A DNA stretch of 64,000 bases from Bugulina stolonifera (GCA_935421135.1 OW285189.1:23066298-23130297); one strand, 5' to 3'; counted from the stretch's first letter, positions 36,301-49,635 are shown. Translations and numbers: made by a program. Notes: a model not told the origin generated them from the sequence alone.

Positions 36301-36780
36301 AAGTTCCAATTTTTGGGATTTTCAAAATCGGTGTTTGCTGTCCATTTTTTGACTGTAGCTGAGGTCAAGGTCAAGCATAGCAGCACTAGAACAATAATAT
36401 AATGCTGTTAAATGTATGCTCAACTGCTACCTGAAATCATTGCCAATGTCATATTTATATTAGCGAGTGAAATACATAATTATTATACATTATACTTCAC
36501 TACAGTAGCGTACATGTATGCGGCATACCTGTGTATGCTCGTGTACATACATGTATGTGTACATAGCAGTACATTTCATGTGTGTACATGCATTGGTGTA
36601 CAATGTACTGTATGTACATAGCAGTATGCACTACATTTACCTACATGTATGTAACAATGCACTACAATCACATGGTATGACATGGTATCGGTGTATATAT
36701 ATAACAATGCACTACATGTACGTTTGCATGAGAAACAGGTAAATGGATTTCTTACCAACATAGATAATCTTCATAGCCAT
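30379..36780 (-). CDS. AMN: Amnionless homologue, type I membrane endocytic co-receptor
   Basis: Fourteen exons in phase: 36780-36756, 36385-36210, 35742-35646, 35308-35196, 34751-34626, 34460-34354, 33985-33843, 33629-33541, 33176-33041, 32852-32538, 32004-31830, 31342-31260, 30985-30780 and 30492-30379; 634 aa. A signal peptide (MAMKIIYVVLLCLTLTSA) precedes the WTANTDFENPKNW start typical of amnionless. The ectodomain has the VPCTYDDVVFPG block and a Cys-rich VWC-like module (CSDQAGCYCG...CPEIYC...GHCCNICG). A Thr/Ser/Pro-rich stalk of about 85 residues (absent from vertebrate AMN), one membrane helix (AAIILGSVIATIVILLLIG) and a cytoplasmic tail with DNPLY, DNPVY and ANPMY motifs follow. 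Vertebrate amnionless carries cubilin to the surface and drives endocytosis of B12-intrinsic factor and proteins through FxNPxF signals; partner and ligand here are inferred. Vertebrate AMN is about 450 aa; the stalk explains much of the extra length. Confidence 0.9.
34190..34270. repeat. 27-bp minisatellite, three units
   Basis: Units of AATAAACCTCCATACGCGTATC type in an amnionless intron. Confidence 0.85.
34765..35140. repeat. 21-bp minisatellite CTACATACAGTGTATAACACA
   Basis: About 18 units with two alternating variants (CTACATACAG and CTACCTACAG) forming a higher-order array, in the amnionless intron between exons at 35308-35196 and 34751-34626. Because 21 is a multiple of three it yields long artificial 7-residue-repeat ORFs on both strands. 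Confidence 0.95.
36105..36210 (-). repeat. Duplicated exon-intron junction in amnionless
   Basis: The last bases of exon 2 with the donor (AATGTT/GTAAGT) and the adjacent intron are repeated in tandem about every 50 bp, leaving additional donor-like sites near 36,158 and 36,112. Confidence 0.8.
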
Positions 36781-37635
36781 AATGATGAACTGTTCTGAGA
36801 AGGCAGATTTTGCGGAACAAATTAATTTTCTGCTAACGCAGAGGGCAGAGATGAGATGGTAGCGGCAGTAGTGTAGAGGGTGTGATTTACTGTGTAGGGA
36901 TAACTGGATGCAAGGGCTCGGATTGCTAGAGATAACAATAAGTATCTCAACAAGGGGGTGTTGTCATATAAGAGCTATTACTTATTAGCACTTGTTAGCA
37001 CTCTCAAATGATACTATCACTACATCACTCTGTCTTTATGTTCAACGGTGTTTGACTTCTGGAAGAAATTTGCGATGTTTCCTAAGTTTCACTTGAAACA
37101 TGTTACCTTGTATGACTGCTTTGAGTACCAGACATAAATATTGTAAAAATTAAATCAGTGCCAAAATCGTTCAGTTACAAACCACCAATAGTCTACCTGC
37201 ATGTTCATGCATATTGTATTTATGAAATTCTTAGCCATTTTCTGTAGAATCCTGTGCATGCTAACTAAACCTTTGCATAGGTATTGGTTCACAATATTAC
37301 GTGTATATAATTACATGTACAAGTATAAGTGTAGTGGAGTATAATATATTGCCTTTTGATAAACTAATGGTTTAATTTTGCTCTTTCACAGTTTTTATCC
37401 TACAGTCTTACCAACAAAGGAGGGAATTGATATCCAAGTGAACACTGATCTGTTGGTGTTGGTGAAAAGTTTCAGATCTCATTCTAATTCTAAACTGTAC
37501 TATGTCGGCCAACAAACATGGATGGGTAATTTGCAGCTACATGTAAATGCAGAGCGCAGCTGTAGGCACATTCATGCAAATTCAAAACCCAAAGATACGA
37601 ATCACAAATACATACATATGTACGTGTAGCATGAA
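36781..37635. other. Intergenic spacer upstream of amnionless
   Basis: No supported gene. It should hold the amnionless promoter near its left end; none was recognised. Confidence 0.5.
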
Positions 37636-38335
37636 CAGGGTTGGGAACTTTGATCTACTTTTGCATTCGATTTCCGATTTTCGATTATGCTGACTAAACC
37701 AAAGAATACAAGCATTCGATTGTTACTTTACCAAATCAATGATTGTACTTCAATCGATTTTACAATCGATGATGATTTTAGAAAATGCACATGTATATGG
37801 GTATAATTTTTGTAAAAATGGAGAAATTTATTGTCTTTACTAATTTTGTCTATTACTTTAAAATGTTACAACAACTGTGCCTAATATTACCAGTTTTATT
37901 TGCATTTTCTCATAGTTTAGAGTTATCTCCTCTACCTTTATGTTTCTTTTTAGCCTCCAAATATTTATATGCACTGCAAATCTTAGCCAGAAATTCCAGG
38001 TTATTATTTCTTATTTGGTGCTAGCCACTCATATTTTATCCTAGCTTGCAAATAGAAGCTATTATTTTGTTATTAAATAAAACAGCTCATCATCATTTTT
38101 TTATTAAAAAGATAAGAACTAAGCTACAAGGCTTTTCATTTATTTTCTGTACTAAACACTAGCAGATTAATTAGCAGCTTAGTGACAATCGAATGCAGCT
38201 GTAACCCTATAAAACCAACGAATACATGCATTTCGATGGCTTTGTTGGAAACCAACGATTAGGTGGAATCGATGGTGAATAGACCAAAGAAAATCACCAT
38301 CGAATATCGAATGCTATTGGCGATTCCCAACCCTG
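37636..38335. mobile_element. Non-autonomous hAT-type element, copy 1 (700 bp)
   Basis: The ends are CAGGGTTGGGAA and its inverse TTCCCAACCCTG. It is flanked by a perfect 8-bp duplication AGCATGAA at 37628-37635 and 38336-38343. It has no transposase ORF. Internal DNA is rich in ATCGAT/TCGATT words and nearly matches the copy at 58109-58808. CAGGG-type termini with 8-bp target duplications are the hallmark of hAT elements. It sits about 200 bp upstream of the first transporter gene's ATG. Confidence 0.92.
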
Positions 38336-38540
38336 AGCATGAACATCCATTAAACTCCTTTTTGATGTGTGGATTCATATAAACGCACACAATTAATCTA
38401 ATCCAAGTAGTCTACGTAATGCAGTTACTAGCCTGTGATCACACTGCATCACCAGCATGCTACATCATAGATTGAATGCGACTAGACCGCTGCCATTCTA
38501 ACTCCGTCAGTAACCACAGTACGGCAGTAGAAACACACAG

Positions 38541-41500
38541 ATGTCTAACGTATCGCTCTACTCAGAACCAATGAAGAAGCAAAAGCGAGAAGAAAAAATA
38601 TCTCTAATCAGCGGAGATCAACTTGGCAAAGCAACACATCAAATTGAACAGAAGATCAACTATCCTCTGGGTGGAGAATATATTGAAACCAAACTTTACA
38701 AGAAAAGATGGTGGATATTGTTTGTATACTTCTTTGTATCTTTGGTGCAAGGAATTCTCTGGAACACCTGGGCCCCTTTAACAGATGCAGCAGTCGTAGC
38801 CTTTAAATGGTCGGATGCTCAAGTCACCGCTATTCCGGCAGTTGCCAACTTAGCATTTATTATCTTGGCTTTTCCAACCCTGTATATCATCGAAACTACG
38901 GGTACGTCTGTTTATATAATGTATTGTTCACTCATATTTCTGGAACAGCATATTATTGGATATTTTCTGATTATTATATCTTTTGTTATACTGTTGTTTT
39001 AGGAATTCGCATCTCCTTCATAGCGTCTGTGATTTCATTGGCACTTGGAGCTGTTGCATGGACTGTGGGAGTAAAAACTGATGTCTACTGGTGCGTTCCC
39101 CTCCTATCTACCATATACATGTGCATATCTCAACTGGATATGATGGACAACAAATAATCTTCTATAAAATTATTTTCTAATGCAAGCTGCAATGAGATTT
39201 TAGGTGTGAACCTCTGTATCAGGTTATATTTGGTAGGGTGCAAGCTTAGTCTCAGAGGAAAATCCTACCAATGTCTTTTTGGTATCATGCAACAAAAGTG
39301 GTGCTACACTTTGCTGTTGTAATAGCCTTGTGTTCCGTCACTACTGTGAATGTTTCAGCCTGGCCATTGTTGGTGCTGCATTTGTTGGTATCTCAGCCTG
39401 TGCTCCCTTGATATCCCCATCCTACATTTCTGTAACTTGGTTTCCTGTTGAGGAGAGAAACACAGCTACCGGCATCGCTGCTATGGGAACATATTTAGGA
39501 GTTGGGCTGGCTTTTGTCACAGGTAATGAATATATTGCTACATAATATTTACAGGTATGTAAGCTACCTACTGCAAATTCAGCCAACTTGGTTGTATTAA
39601 AATCATTTCTTCAAACATTTTATGTGTGTAAATATATGATGTAGAGAAGTCTATGCTAATAAAACTGGCGTCCATAGAGAAATATTCAGTTAATAGGATA
39701 TTCTACAATATAGATTATTTATACTTGATTGCAAAATATTTTGCTTGTTTAAAAAGCTGAGGGTAGTATTTAGATTGATAGTTTGGGCTATGCAATGTTA
39801 AAATAGAGATGCTTAGCTTGCTGTTTAGCTTGATACAGAGCCTTGCTGATGCTTGGCTGCCAGGCAATTGATGTACAATGTGCATTATTGCTGGTGAAAG
39901 TTTTATTTCAAGATTAATAATAAATGCTTGGTGTAATACACAACCATGTACATGTACCATATACTTACACTATATACTTACTCTCTATACTTACTCTCCA
40001 TACTTGCACTACAATGTATATACTTACACTCTATACCTACACTGTATACCTACACTCTATACTTACTCTTTATACCTACACTCTATACCTACACTCTATA
40101 CTTACTCTCTATACCTACTCTCCATACTTACACTATATACTTACACTATATACTTCCACTGTATACTTACACTTATATACTTACACTGTATACTTACACT
40201 TATATACTTACACTATATACTTACATTCAATACCTACACTATATACTTGCAGGACCCCACATTAGTGGAGAACATGTAACAACAGCAGATGTGGAACATA
40301 AACACAATCATACTCAAGGTAACTATAACAGCTACAAGATATTACAATATTACAATTTATTAACTACATGTATTACAGCCACGAGATAATACAGTATTGC
40401 ACTATTATAGAGCTAGGCATATATTATATCACAGATAGTGATATCAAAATTTGATGCTGTTTTAAATAAGTGTACTAACATTCCATGCAAACACTACAAG
40501 TCATGTATGTTTGTAGAGAAACTAGTACAGCTAACAGTAGGGATTCAAAGGGTCATGTACTTTGGTAAGTAGCCTAATTCTACTTTTCCTTAGCAACCTG
40601 TTTATTAATGGGTGATACACTTGTCGTAGCAATATTATTTGGCAATCTCCATGTTACGTCGCATGTGCATGACTGAACTATGATATCCTATGCTTGGCCC
40701 GCTGGGCGATATACACCGTAGTGGCAGCTATGGTAAAATGCAAGATGGTGAAACATTATTCCGAAACTGGCAGCCTGTTATTTTCTTTAAGTTTTGCTGT
40801 ATTTTGTGCTTCATAATCAAAAGCAAAATACTTTGACTTGCAGACACTGCTCTGGCAGCAGCCTGCTTGTTCCTGGTGTTGGTTTATTTCCCAAATAAAC
40901 CACATAAACCTCCGAATCAGTCACAGGTGACGGAGCGGATGGGTTACTGGGAAGGTATTAAGTACCTAGTAAGGTAAGTTAGGAATGAGTCCTCTGTTAT
41001 AAGAGCTCATGTTAATAAGTGGGTAAGCTGCACAGTGTAATGTGCTAATCATTTGAGAAATAACAGCCATCCAGAGTTACATGTGTACATGTTATACATG
41101 TACATATACATGTGGATATACATATACAAGCTAAGAGTTGTGTTCTCCTTGATACTTAATGTTATAATTTTATTTGCTTTGTATTGCTTAAATTACTGTG
41201 CGTTGTACACACCTCACTATAGAGAAATTTAATTGATGCAGAACTTAGTGATGGTTCATATTCACTGGCTTTCCATGCTTTGAAGTACTACAAATTGTCT
41301 GTCCCTGCAAAGCATGGGATTGGGTACTGTGAATGACTCCATAAGAAGTTTTTTGCTTCGAATGACTGAATAACCTATCATGTTTTAGGAGTCCGCAGTT
41401 TTGGTTGCTCAATCTGGCATTTAATTGTTCTGGAGGATTCTTCAATGCTTGGCTACCTTTGGCTTCTATTAATCTACGGCCTGTCGGTATTGATCAGGTA

Positions 41501-43716
41501 GGACTAGAAGTTCTACTTCCTGCGATGCAATTACAATACATGTATTATGACTACTATAAAAGAGTATTTTCTCATGCTCACAGTACATGTGTATACACTC
41601 CATGTATGCACCTGTGTGGTGGATACAATTGGCTTACTATAAATTCCAACTTGGATCAGAGCTACCTGTATGTTATGTTGCAAGTTCAGATAGTCTGATA
41701 CAATGACTTGTGTGTGCAATTATTACAATTGAGTTTGGCAAACAGTATCAAAGTAGTTAGCCTATATTATAGCTGTTTGGGTATTAATAAGCCTACATGG
41801 TAACATTACAATCATGTGTACATGCACATGTTGCATGTGTGGACTATACCACATATTATGTTGCATATCTGTGTGGAATGTGCTTATTCTTGCATATTTA
41901 TGCTTCTTATACAAACTTCAGGCAACTGCTGGCTGGGTAGGCTTCAGTGCAATGGTGGCAGCAGGTGCAGGTGCTATCCTAATATCCAGAGTTGCTGATT
42001 GTTTCAACAGGAAGCTACGAATAATCACTCTGATCAGCACAAGCTTAGCTGTTGTTATAATCGCTATTCTTGCTTGTCTACTCCAAGGCTATATAGTTCC
42101 GCCGTCAATGAAGTATGCCGTAGGTGAGTCATCTTCTGTTAGTAGGCAGCAATCAGCTACATGGTTGCTATGTGGTATATGGTTGCTATGTGGTATATGG
42201 TTGCTATGTGGTATATGGTTGCTATGTGGTATATGGTTGCTATGTGGTATATGGTTGCTATATACATGTACATGTATATACCAGTAAATTGATATGCTTG
42301 TGAATTTTAGAGTACCTTGCTAGAACAAGAACAGAAGCACGAATAAAATGTTCTATTATGATGTACATGTATATTTGAACTTTCAAATAGTGTGAAAACA
42401 CATTTTAACCTTATTATATTATGTAAACACAAGTGTAATCTACCTACGGTATATCTCAAAATGTTTCTTATCTCATACACCGGTGTATTTGGGAAAACAT
42501 CGTTATAACATAGGCCCATAAACATGCACTATACAGTTGAAGTCACATATTGTTGTATTGCAGTGGTGATATTCCTTTTATACATTGGAGCCTGTATATG
42601 CGTGAATGGAGTTATCCCCCTCTACTATGAGATAGGAAGTGAGATCACATTTCCGGCACATGAGGCCGTGGCGGGAACATTTCTACAAGTAATCAGCTTT
42701 GTTTTTGGTGCTATATATTTTCTTCTCTTCTTCAACTCTACCCTTTCACGATGTAAGTGAATAGCAACGGCATACTATAGATACATGTATAATAATATAA
42801 TAGTATATCCATTGTACATGTACATGTACATACAAATTTATATACCAAACATAGTAAAACTTTCTTTCAAGATGGTGTTTCAATATTTGTATAAAAAAGT
42901 TTCATTTTTCTATGGAGCTCAACAAACTGTTTTATACCTCAAGGTTATCTTAACATGGCACAACTACATATAAATACATACATACATACATCATTATAAT
43001 GGTAGAGTGCTTCGTTTGCCTAAACAAGAGAGGACAATTTCTAATTATGATCAATAATCTATGAGTGATCATGGTACCAACCTATAGGGATTGCCCTTAA
43101 GATTGCAGGCACAGTGTCGAGTGTACCCAACTCATTCTTCCACTTCAAGCACTGCATATACATGTACATATACATATACGTGTACATGTACGTGTATATT
43201 TTGTAGTAATATTAAATATCACCAGATACCAAATTTTGGTATCTTAATTTGCTGCTGAGTAATTTGCATTGAGACTCGGTCTAAGTGACTGAGATTTTAT
43301 TTATCACTCATATCATAGACCAAACTCTATGCTGGTCAAAATACTATTTTGTGTAAACCATGTATTGGATGTGCTTTGAATGGAATGACTATCTGGTGAT
43401 GATTTGGTCCTACCGAGCCAATACTGATGGACAAAGCCAATACTGATGGACAAAGCCAATACTGATGGACAAAGCGCAGTATAACTAGTGTAACATAAAT
43501 TACATATTATATATTATTTTATTTCCACACAAGTACACCTATGCGTCTATACTGGTATGGGATTCAGTTTAATCTTTATAACATCTACCTACAGGTACAG
43601 AGTGGATGACTTGGACTCTCCTTGGCACAACGTCTGTGACTTTCATTCTTCTGCTGTTCGTTAAAGACTACTATCCGCGTCTAGATGTGGAATATTTCAA
43701 CAAGCAGGAGAAGTAA
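38541..43716 (+). CDS. SLC49A4/DIRC2-like major facilitator, paralogue 1
   Basis: Ten exons in phase: 38541-38901, 39003-39090, 39359-39522, 40253-40318, 40517-40564, 40844-40973, 41389-41497, 41922-42123, 42564-42752 and 43595-43716; 492 aa. The N-terminal tail carries EEKISLI, an acidic dileucine-type lysosomal sorting signal. Hydrophobic segments account for about 12 helices. SLC49 landmarks include KKRWWILFVYFF, GILWNTWAP, the ISVTWFPVEERNTATG loop after helix 4, VYFPNKPHKPP before the central loop, TAGWVGF, and YYEIGSEITFPAHEA in the second half. Human SLC49A4 (DIRC2) is a lysosomal carrier reported to move pyridoxine; the substrate here is unknown. It is the most divergent of the three local paralogues, so likely the oldest. 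Confidence 0.87.
39955..40250. repeat. 12-13-bp minisatellite (ACTCTATACTT type)
   Basis: A degenerate array of TATACTTACACT/TACCTACACTC units ending at the acceptor of the exon at 40253, so that exon's polypyrimidine context lies inside the array. Confidence 0.9.
42160..42255. repeat. 18-bp minisatellite GGTTGCTATGTGGTATAT
   Basis: Five to six near-perfect units in the intron right after the exon ending at 42123 of transporter paralogue 1. Confidence 0.95.
43413..43476. repeat. 21-bp tandem repeat, three units
   Basis: GCCAATACTGATGGACAAA-type units in the last intron of transporter paralogue 1. Confidence 0.9.
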
Positions 43717-46062
43717 CAAGGTCTGCCAATAGAATATCCGTTGTTGTGAACAATACAGTGTTGATTCACCATATCTACATTTACATGTATGTAGTCCATA
43801 TATAAAACTCCTTCTCCAAGAATAATATAACTTCATCAAATTCATTTATATTTAAATAAACTCCACAGGAATGCTTGTGGGTATAAACAAGAAGATATAG
43901 GTACAACGTGTAGATTGTAGACTTATTATACACATACTGCATTGTATGTTCACTCCGCTGACATACAGGTATGTAATGCAGTAATGTCATCATAGAGGTC
44001 AGTATTTATATGGAGACATGTCATATACAATGCATATTCTACATCAAACTTATGTGTGCAGTCAATATAGTGGAATGACTTTTAGATAGGATTTAGGAGG
44101 TTTACTTCTGAAGTGAGACACAAGCAAGTAAACCTACAAAAAGAGTAGGATTTGAATAGAAAAGAAAATACACATACAGATGGTCATTGAAAATCAGGTA
44201 GCTTACAAAATGGATACATTGCAAATTGTAGTGTCTATTATATTATATAATCTGTTAGATATTTTTATACAATATTCTGAAATGAGGCCCCTACCAGAAC
44301 AGTATACTATGGGCTACATAACACCTAAATCAATACATTAGAACAAGGTACTCACAAATAAAGACAATAGAATGTGGTTAAAACCTGTTCCGATCAAAAT
44401 TATGAGCTCAGGACTAAGATATTTGAACCTAATATATGTATGTTCAGTGTTGACAAATTCCTTACTTTCAACATGGAGAATAAAAGAGGCGAGTTTTAGG
44501 TATTACTATTACCTTACATGGTTTTCCACCAATTCCTACCTGCATGTAGTTATAGAGCTTAGATTTGTCTCCCTTGTCTTAATTTGGTTTATGTTAAAAC
44601 ATTACAAGACGTATTATAATTAATCTAAATTTACAATAAATTAAAATTTGATCTTTTGAATAAAAGTTGTTTTAAAATGATTATAAAACTAATAAGTTAT
44701 CTTTATATACAAGTGAGTTCCAAACTTTTACACCTAATTCTTTAATACAAATTATAATATATAAATAATAATTTTGTTACGTGTAGCCACTAACTTTTTG
44801 AATGTTTATTATAATATTATTTGAAAGGTGAACAATCATATTGTGTTAACCTGTTCTGTAAGGTGCAAAATGCAAACACATTTAGTGCGTTTTCAGGCGA
44901 GGTAGCCCTAAAGGCTGGGTAGTCTTCCTGAGTTGTCCTCTCTTGTATGAGTAGAGAAATATGATTGGAAACCATTTATGCTAAATTTAGTTCTTTATTT
45001 CTCTTCCGGCACTAATATTGTTCTACCCCAAATATGTCATGTGTATTTTGGAAAAATGCTGAAAAATAGGCTACCCAGTACCTCTATTCAGTTTTTAGAA
45101 ATATGAAGAAGTTGTCTTTTCATTAAATAGTATACCCTCAAATAAATGAAAAGTTTTCTGGCTAATTGCACTTCCTTGATGTTTGAAATAAAAAAGACAA
45201 GTGAATATAATATGTAAGTATCATGTTATCAAAAGTGTAGAAGGAATTTATAAACTCTTGATTAGTAGAAAAGTTATTGAATCAAAACCTTACCATGTGC
45301 TTTATAACTAGGTTAACTGGGTTACTCAGATGACATAGACTGCCTTTGTTTGAGATCAATTTGTGGCAGATGACATCATCTGCTGTTGCACTGGCAGACT
45401 TTTTTGAAAAGCTCTAGGCAAGTACTATTCAACAAGCTATTCAGCCTTTTGATTGGTTTTGGTCAATTTTAGAAATACTCCCTTTTTAACTTCGGAAAAC
45501 TTCCAGTTCGAAACTCTAAACCTCAAAATGACAGACAGATACACTGTATGTAGTGCAGCAATAATTATAATTATAGAGATCTGTATTTATATGGATACAT
45601 GTCATATACAATGACTATATTCTACATCAAACTTTTGTGTGCGGTCAATATAGTGGAGCGACTGTTAGATAGGAAGTTTCTGAAGTGAGACACAAACAAG
45701 TAAACCTACAAAAAGAGTAGGATTTGGAGAGGAAAGAAAATACACATACAGATAGTCATTGAGAATCAAGTAGCTTATAAAATGGACACAGTGCAACTTG
45801 TAGTGTTTATTATATGTTATATTTTAGATATATTATACATTCTAATATACAGTCTGGTGTGGGTTACACAAGACATACAATACTAACAGCACAACACTTA
45901 CTCATAAAGGCAATAGAATGTGGTGAACACCTGATCTTATAAAAACAATGAGTTCAGAGAGGACATATTTGAACCTAATATGTTACTAGTGAATTCCTTA
46001 CTTTCCAGCACAGGAGAGTTGAAGAGAAGATTTCTAGGCATTACATTACACTACACTACACC

Positions 46063-46158
46063 GCACTACGCCGCACTACGCCGCACTACGCCGCACTACG
46101 CCGCACTACGCCGCACTACGCCGCACTACGCCGCACTACGCCGCACTACGCCGCACTA
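46063..46158. repeat. 10-bp minisatellite CCGCACTACG
   Basis: Nine to ten nearly perfect units, in the second of the related spacer segments, at the position where the first copy has only ATTACTATTACC. The array therefore arose after the segments duplicated. Confidence 0.95.
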
Positions 46159-47689
46159 CATTAATAGTTTCCAACCAATTTCTACTTGCATGTAGTTACA
46201 GCGCTTAGACCTGTTTCCCTTGTCTCTATACAATTTATGTTATGTTTGAAGTAGACAAGTATTCTATTGTAATTATTCTAGACTGAATTTAAAATTATAC
46301 TATTAAAAATCATATTGAAACTTTATGAAAGTAAACTTTTACATAAAATTAAGTTTTAAATCTTCACACCTATTTGATTCATTGATACAACCTATAATAT
46401 ATATGTATATGTTTGAAGCTTGACCATTTGGAATTTGACGTTGTACTGCCTATATAAGGCATTGTTTGAAAGGTTAACAATTATTTGTTAATTCTGAATT
46501 CATTGAGTAGTATATATCCACAGCTAGACAAACTTGCTTATCTCAAGCTTATGTGACTGTTTTGGTATGAAGGTGAAAATGGACTGTAAAATATTTTTGC
46601 ACTGGACAACTGGACAGCATTTGAGCGTGTGCCAAGGCAGGCAATTATTTTTAAACTGTTGATGGGATAATATTCCAATGAGTTAATACTAGCTGACAAG
46701 CAGGGTGCTGCAGTATAACCAGTGTGACAGAAAGTGCATGTATATCTCAATTTCACACAATATGTATGGATCTCTAAATAGCTTAGATTTAAGTTTTTAT
46801 ATGAATACATGTCGTGTTCGAATTGTGGTTATACAGGAGTATGAGGTGTGTGCTTACCTCAATTTCAGTAGGTAGGCCTACACGGCCAGCAGGTGCCTAG
46901 TCTACCCTCGTGTTAATAGCTAGTTTTCTTCACTAAGTTACTGCTGATCTGGTATTGTAGTGCTTGAATTTCAATCAAAGGGACAATTCTTTTTTCATTT
47001 AAGAAATTCACTAATTTGTTAGCTACTATAAAATTAATTGGTTAGCTATACGATACTAATCTGTAAAATATTATGATTACTGCGTGTGAAATCCCATATT
47101 CAACTAATAGGGAAAGCCCTAATATTGCATGCACAGTGTACCGTACCCACCTCATTGTTCCACTTTTAACACTGGATACATGCTATAACATTGTACATCA
47201 TATTATATGCATATAAAATATATGTGTGCAGAGGTAAAGGGACATTTCAAAAATATCAGTTAGAAACAGGATGTTCCGCAAACGGTCTTTTAGAAAACAA
47301 CCTTTACGCAACTGTGTAGATTACATTTAGAAGAACACAACTCACAGAAAATAAATTATTTTAAGTGTGTTCTACAAGTTGGTACCTTGTAGTAGTAAAA
47401 ACAAAAAATGCAATATTGAAAATAAAAGTTAGCTGAAAGATGGAGTTTGAGGTTTAGGTTTCCTAAATGGTTGTTTTCTATACGATCGCTTTCTGAACGT
47501 CTTGTCTCGAACTAACATTTGCGAACAGTTGCAAATTCATATGCTGAAAGCTCAGAGCCAAAACTGCAATTAACAGAAATCACATAATTCAAACTCCTGA
47601 TATTGTTAACAAAATTGTGTGGTCTGTTTATGTTTAAAATAAGTGATTTGCACTGTGTTTTAGATATATATCCATTATGATGCACATGT

Positions 47690-47815
47690 ACGGTCTAGTA
47701 TGCGGTCTAGTATGCGGTCTAGTATGCGGTCTAGTATGCGGTCTAGTATGCGGTCTAGTATGCGGTCTAGTATGCGGTCTAGTATGCAGTCTAGTATGCG
47801 GTCTAGTATGCGTTA
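47690..47815. repeat. 12-bp minisatellite GCGGTCTAGTAT
   Basis: Ten or so units, one with GCAG instead of GCGG. Confidence 0.95.
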
Positions 47816-48596
47816 CATAAAACATGCAATACAGATAAAGACAATAGATTGTGGTAAGCACCTCATCCCATAAACACCAGAGATGAAGAGAGAAGACATT
47901 TGAACCTAAGATATATGTTCAGTACTAGCAAACTCCTGACTTTCAACATGGAGAATAGAAGAGAAGATTTTGAAGTAAATGGCTGTACTACTGTGACACT
48001 GATCATTTGATCAACCCCTAGTAATAAAATTTAGAGTTATCTCCCTTGTCTTTATATAGTTTATGTTTCAAATAAACTAAAAAAATGGTTATGATTGATA
48101 TAAATTGGATTTATAATGATGTTTTTAGAATAGTAATTTTTTATAAAATACTTAGAAAACTAATAATACATATTTTTATTAAATTGCGTTTTAAGTATCT
48201 ACACCCATTTACTTGGTTATGAAAAATTATGTATAAATAAAGTTGCGCCTGATAATTAAATTTGGTTTGAACTGCCTATTAAAAGGCATTTTCATGTCAT
48301 TTTTTAAAGGGTTAAAAATCATAGTTAACCTGTATTAAATTCATTGAAAACTAAGTAAAACCACAGGTCCACAAAACCCAAACAATGGAGACATAATTAT
48401 TAAACATTGGAAGCTTAGGTAACAGTTGCAGTGCAATTTGGGATATTTGGGATATTTTCTCTGCATTTCAACCATAATTTGCCGACGTGATGACACAAAA
48501 ATGCATTGTCATAACAAAGGATGAATATAAAAGTAATCTACATCTAGTTTGTTTTGCATGTATATTTCTCTCAAGCTGTAAATCGATTTGTGAACC

Positions 48597-49635
48597 ATGA
48601 CTAATACATTTCTGACAGTAATACTTATTTCGGGTAAGAAAAAATAAGAACTAACTACCTCCATTTGTTCAACCCCCTGCCTGCCAGGTAGGTGCTGTTG
48701 TGGAGAAATTTATATTGTAAGGTTAAGTACATTATCCTTTCCAAGTCTCCCAATCTAGAATTTAAGCAGGCACTCCCGATTTTGAGATCCCAGTCCCACT
48801 TTATTACAAACTCTCAATCTCCTCTGGATTTTCACTAATTTTCATTTGTTTATCAACAATTATAGAGTTTTATCTTAGTCCAAGTCTGCTAGATCACTGT
48901 ACCAGGTTGATAGTTGAATATTTAATGCTAGAACTGTACACTATGCCAAAATAAAGGTAGGAGCTCCCACAGTTTAGGGAAGTCAGGTGCATGACCAAAC
49001 AAGTAGCTAAGATAACCTAAGAAAGGGCTATAATTATACTGGACTAACAGTAATTGGTACTGGTACTGAGTAACTTAGCTCCTATGGTTCGGCTTTACTC
49101 AATCTCTAAAAGTTGTTTCAACTGTGTTAATGTGTTTATTACGTTGATGTCTTCAGGACTGGTGGCCTACTCTGCCGCTATTAAATGCCACATATGCAGT
49201 GGACCTCAAGGGAGTGAGTGTGATGATGATTATAAGAGACCCTCGTACAACTTGAAGAACTGTCCAGATTCTGTTTCAGAATGTCTGAAGGTCAAGTATG
49301 ACCACGGTACTAATGGTAAAACAGGTCAGAGTCAGTAACTGTTATTATAATATAATTGTTGTATATACTTGTACACCAGATTCTACAAGGTTTATATTAT
49401 TGTATATATGTATCATAATACAGTTAGTAGAAACTGTGGACGCCGGGCAAGTTCTGCTGGCCACTGGGCTACCAAGGATAAGAATAGATGCCAGAAGCCT
49501 TACGTATACAGATTCTACACTTTCAAATACAGTATTTACGAGTGCGCCTGTACCGAAGATGGGTGTAACACAGGAAGTCAGCTTGTTCTCTCTACTACCA
49601 TCGTACTTACTGCTCTCACTAAATATTTCTTTTAG
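48597..49635 (+). CDS. Ly6/uPAR-domain, probably GPI-anchored surface protein
   Basis: Three exons in phase: 48597-48633, 49157-49324 and 49424-49635; 138 aa. A signal peptide (MTNTFLTVILISGLVAYSA) precedes IKCHICSG. The mature part has ten cysteines in the three-finger order, ending in the diagnostic CACTEDGCN. A short spacer and a hydrophobic tail (LVLSTTIVLTALTKYFF) fit a GPI-attachment signal. The wide first loop and the V.RNCG block are like the invertebrate quiver/sleepless branch of LU proteins, which modulate channels and receptors; the role here is not inferable. An AATAAA at 49988-49993 is a candidate poly(A) signal. It lies between transporter paralogues 1 and 2. Confidence 0.85.

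Larger units (their letters stand above)
43717..48596. other. Spacer built of decayed duplicated segments
   Basis: No gene is supported. Related segments recur at about 43,980-44,640, 45,590-46,330 and 47,820-48,110; shared blocks include GACATGTCATATACAATG, AAACCTACAAAAAGAGTAGGATTTG, GACAATAGAATGTGG and CTTTCAACATGGAGAATA. A second shared block (GCACAGTGT...CTCATT.TTCCACTT) occurs near 43,110 and 47,130. They look like successive rounds of tandem duplication or copies of an unclassified interspersed repeat. Confidence 0.7.
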
